Shown in pieces: positions 61,931 through 64,000 of a DNA stretch of 64,000 nucleotides. The DNA lies in contig NC_052620.1 of the NCBI RefSeq assembly GCF_016545825.1, positions 14,260,001 through 14,324,000 of the forward strand, read 5' to 3'. The first letter of the stretch is position 1; each line of letters begins with the position of its first letter. A program made the position numbers and the translations under genes. A model generated the notes under the pieces. It worked only from the letters and a program-made list of their open reading frames with translations. It was not told the origin of the DNA and did not search any database. The DNA comes from Eucalyptus grandis. Lineage: Eukaryota; Streptophyta; Magnoliopsida; Myrtales; Myrtaceae.

Positions 61931-62577
61931 TGCATATGGAGATGGCTCTATTGTTCAACTTTTAGCTTTACCTGCTCCCATGCTAAAATCTTCTGATTCA
62001 CGCCTAGTACTTGTTAAACCGCAGTTAATTGAACATGAAAGTTTCATATGATCTATTTAGCCATTCTTTGGCTAAAAGAATTCTACCCTCTATGGGATGT
62101 TACGTTGTCTCTCACATGAATGGTGAGATTTGTGACCTTGAGGTCACTGTAGCGGTTACTTGTCCTACTTGAAACATCTTTATCCTCTAAGTGGTACTTG
62201 GCATTTGACCACTTATATGTATTGCTAGCAGGTTCAAACTATTTTTCATGAATTTGGTCATGCACTTCAACACATGCTCACCAAGCAGGACGAAGGCCTT
62301 GTCGCGGGCACTAAAGGAATAGAGGGGGATGCTAAGGAATTGCCCTCTCAGTTTATGGAGAACTGGTGTTACCACAGGTAATTTTGTCTCAAACCACTAT
62401 AGAACAATTTGATGTGCCATCATTGTTGGATGTTTTTGCACTTCACATATAGATGAAAAGGTTATGCCTATGCTGTCAATGACAACAGATGATTGCTTCA
62501 TGTGGCGTTATGTAATGCTTTGGTTGCAATTCCATTGTACTCTCTCTACAGCTAAAGCGAGGTACTGAGAACATTCC

Positions 62578-63032
62578 TGTTAGAAATTTAAATGTGCGCG
62601 GAAGCATGGTATAGTTTATATTTGATAAAGGATGGACAAGGGATGACATATTTTGAGAAGGTTTATGGGACAACGATAGTTTCACTAGTTTATGAAAATA
62701 ATTTTACAATAGTTGAAGGAGGTGTTGGTGAGGAAGCATGATGTGTGGTTTTTATGGTTAGCTCACTTCCCAAAACATGGAGCACTTGCTCCTTTATATA
62801 GCTGCCAAAGTTGGTGGAGGAAGTCTCTAGACTTCTCTAACATAAGATGAAACTTCTAGACACATGAGCTTGTAGATAATTCTAGAGACTTCTCTTACAT
62901 GTTGGACATTTTCCTCTTTCTTCTATAAAATGTTTTCTTCTTTCTTCTAGAAAATTCATCTAGGAATTCTAGAGAATTCTAGAAGTTTACCAACTCTAGG
63001 AAATTCTAGAAAATGGATCACCATTTCCAACA
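62578..63032 (-). repeat. LTR (3' LTR of the miniature element)
   Basis: 455 bases, very similar to 63416-63855. It carries about 15 more bases near the right end, including one extra TTCTAGAA (63004-63011). Confidence 0.92.
62945..63011. promoter_or_regulatory. Heat-shock-element-like cluster in the LTR
   Basis: TTCTAGAAAATTC (62945-62957) is a perfect three-unit nTTCnnGAAnnTTCn arrangement. TTCTAGAGAATTCTAGAA (62967-62984) is a four-unit array with one mismatch (GAG for GAA). Another TTCTAGAA lies at 63004-63011. The first two recur in the other LTR at 63782-63794 and 63805-63822. In element orientation they lie near the start of the LTR, where U3 promoter elements sit. Binding is inferred, not shown. 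Confidence 0.5.
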
Positions 63033-63202
63033 CTCCCCCTTGATTTCAGGATACTTCAGATATTATAGTCTGTCCCATGTCTTTTAGTCCGTCTTCATTC
63101 CATGATCCCTTGTATCCTTTTGTCGCGTACATAATGACTTTTCTTCAACGATGTCCCATATGTCTCGGGGCATCAAAATGCTCTTAGTTGTAATTGTTAG
63201 CT

Positions 63203-63352
63203 CGGGCTCGGGCTCTGGCTCTCGTAGGCTCTGGCTCTGGCTCCGGCTTTGGTTCGGGCTCTGGCTCCAATTCTGGCTCTCTTGGCTCTCACTCGGGCTT
63301 TGGCCTTTGATTCTGGCTCTGGCTCTGTTGGCTCTCGCTCGGGCTCTGGCCT
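63203..63352. repeat. GGCTCT-type hexanucleotide repeat
   Basis: Imperfect tandem copies of GGCTCT/CGGGCT fill most of the miniature element's interior. Any reading frame through them gives dipeptide-rich peptides (SQSPSQ, EPEPEP or LWLWL types), so the open frames here are composition artefacts. Confidence 0.8.
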
Positions 63353-63415
63353 TTTTAGTTGAGGATGGTGAGGACAAACGTCAATAACCATCCGATATGC
63401 CTGACTCTGATAGCA

Positions 63416-63855
63416 TGTTAGAATATAAATATGCGCGGAAGTATGGTATAGTTTATATTTGATAGAGGATGGACAAGGGATGACATATTTTGAGAAGGTT
63501 TTTGGGACAACGATAGTTTCACTAGTTTATGAAAATAATTTTACAATAGTTGAAAGAGGTGTTGGTGAGAGAGCATGATGTGTGGTTTTTATGGTTAGAT
63601 CCCTTCCCAAAATATGGAGCACTTGCTCCTTTATATAGCTGCCAAAGTTGGTAGAGGAAGTCTCTAGACTTCTCTAACATAAGATGAAACTTCTAGACAC
63701 ATGAGCTTGTAGACAATTCTAGAGACTTCTCTTACATGTTGGACATTTTCCTCTTTCTTCTAGAAAATGTTTTCTTCTTTCTTCTAGAAAATTCATCTAG
63801 GGAATTCTAGAGAATTCTAGAAGTTTACCAACTCTAGGAAATTCCATTTCCAACA
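63416..63855 (-). repeat. LTR (5' LTR of the miniature element)
   Basis: 440 bases, preceded by the primer-binding-site-like sequence and followed by the TSD ATTCC. Confidence 0.92.
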
Positions 63856-64000
63856 ATTCCCTTCTGTGTTGTGGATAACGGCAGATGATGACTTAGGGAT
63901 TCCTTCTTTTAGTATGACTTCACCTTTGCCTGGGAGGGTAGACAATGAGTACAAGTGGGCTTTACTTACCAACTCCACCTTCTCAGTACTTTATCATTCT

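Larger units (their letters stand above)
62578..63855 (-). mobile_element. Miniature LTR retrotransposon (TRIM-like) in intron 11 of gene 2
   Basis: Direct repeats at 62578-63032 and 63416-63855 start TGTTAGAA and end TTTCCAACA. A perfect 5-bp TSD ATTCC flanks them (62573-62577 and 63856-63860). The interior is only 383 bases. A polypurine tract lies by the left LTR on the minus strand (AAATCAAGGGGGAG). A primer-binding-site-like TGCTATCAGAGTCAGG lies by the right LTR, so orientation is minus. It encodes none of the retrotransposon proteins. The interior is dominated by a GGCTCT-type repeat. Confidence 0.92.
33610..64000 (+). pseudogene. Oligopeptidase A-like gene 2, exon 10 split by retrotransposons; 3' end outside window
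   Basis: Exons: 33610-33726, 33821-33988, 34250-34373, 36832-36908, 45058-45201, 45326-45556, 46026-46116, 46615-46736, 47100-47207, 47292-47314 joined with 60802-61024 (the two halves of exon 10), and 62232-62377. Exons 12-17 lie beyond the window. Every exon has exactly the length of its gene 1 counterpart, all splice sites are GT-AG and all frames are open, so the only visible lesion is the 13,482-base insertion in codon 402. Reading into the insertion meets a TAG at 47337-47339, giving at most a 409-residue product that lacks the HEFGH zinc site (present, but stranded in exon 11). The protein would differ from gene 1 at many positions. Near the third zinc ligand, gene 1 WDAVELPSQ is GDAKELPSQ here, a change unusual for so conserved a segment. 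It could act as a normal gene only if the insertion were spliced out precisely, which is not expected. Confidence 0.9.

Noticed and set aside
63084..63391. Arg/Ala/Ser-rich and Trp/Leu-rich open frames
   Set aside because: Translations of the hexanucleotide repeat in the miniature element.

Overview
The window is nuclear DNA of a flowering plant. The evidence is AT-rich sequence, GT-AG introns, a 17-exon gene for a plant-type M3 metallopeptidase, and Ty1-copia, SIRE-like, L1-type LINE and tRNA-derived SINE elements. The species cannot be named from the sequence; a eudicot is likely.

The only cellular genes seen are a tandem array of oligopeptidase A / thimet-oligopeptidase-like genes (family M3A, cytosolic TOP2/CyOP type), all on the + strand. 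The last two exons of an upstream copy (gene 0) lie at 1-255. A 5'-truncated fragment of a gene-2-like copy lies at 5229-5655. Gene 1 is complete at 6139-21006: 17 exons, 700 codons, all M3 active-site motifs present. Gene 2 starts at 33610 and runs off the right edge; eleven exons are visible, and exon 10 is split by 13.5 kb of retrotransposons. The 5.2 kb after gene 0 is repeated after gene 1, and a gene-2-like sequence follows both copies. I infer that a unit of type-1 gene, spacer and type-2 gene was duplicated, and that the type-2 gene of the upstream unit was then almost entirely lost.

Mobile elements make up most of the rest. They are: a gag-only SIRE-like LTR element in intron 4 of gene 1 (8164-11570, TSD ACAAG); a full-length but frameshifted L1-type LINE between genes 1 and 2 (27145-32975, 16-bp TSD); SINEs at 3769-4010, 25007-25196 and 38283-38388; a full-length Ty1-copia element with stop codons in intron 4 of gene 2 (38656-44900, TSD GAATC); a pile of six LTRs of the SIRE-like family inside exon 10 of gene 2 (47315-60796, TSD AAATT), which contains a large head-to-head inverted repeat; and a 1.28-kb miniature LTR element in intron 11 of gene 2 (62578-63855, TSD ATTCC) whose LTRs carry heat-shock-element-like motifs.

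Functionally, gene 1 should give a soluble cytosolic peptidase that degrades short peptides. Gene 2 could at best give a 409-residue protein without the zinc site unless the insertion were spliced out. No tRNA, rRNA, CRISPR or bacterial-type feature was found.
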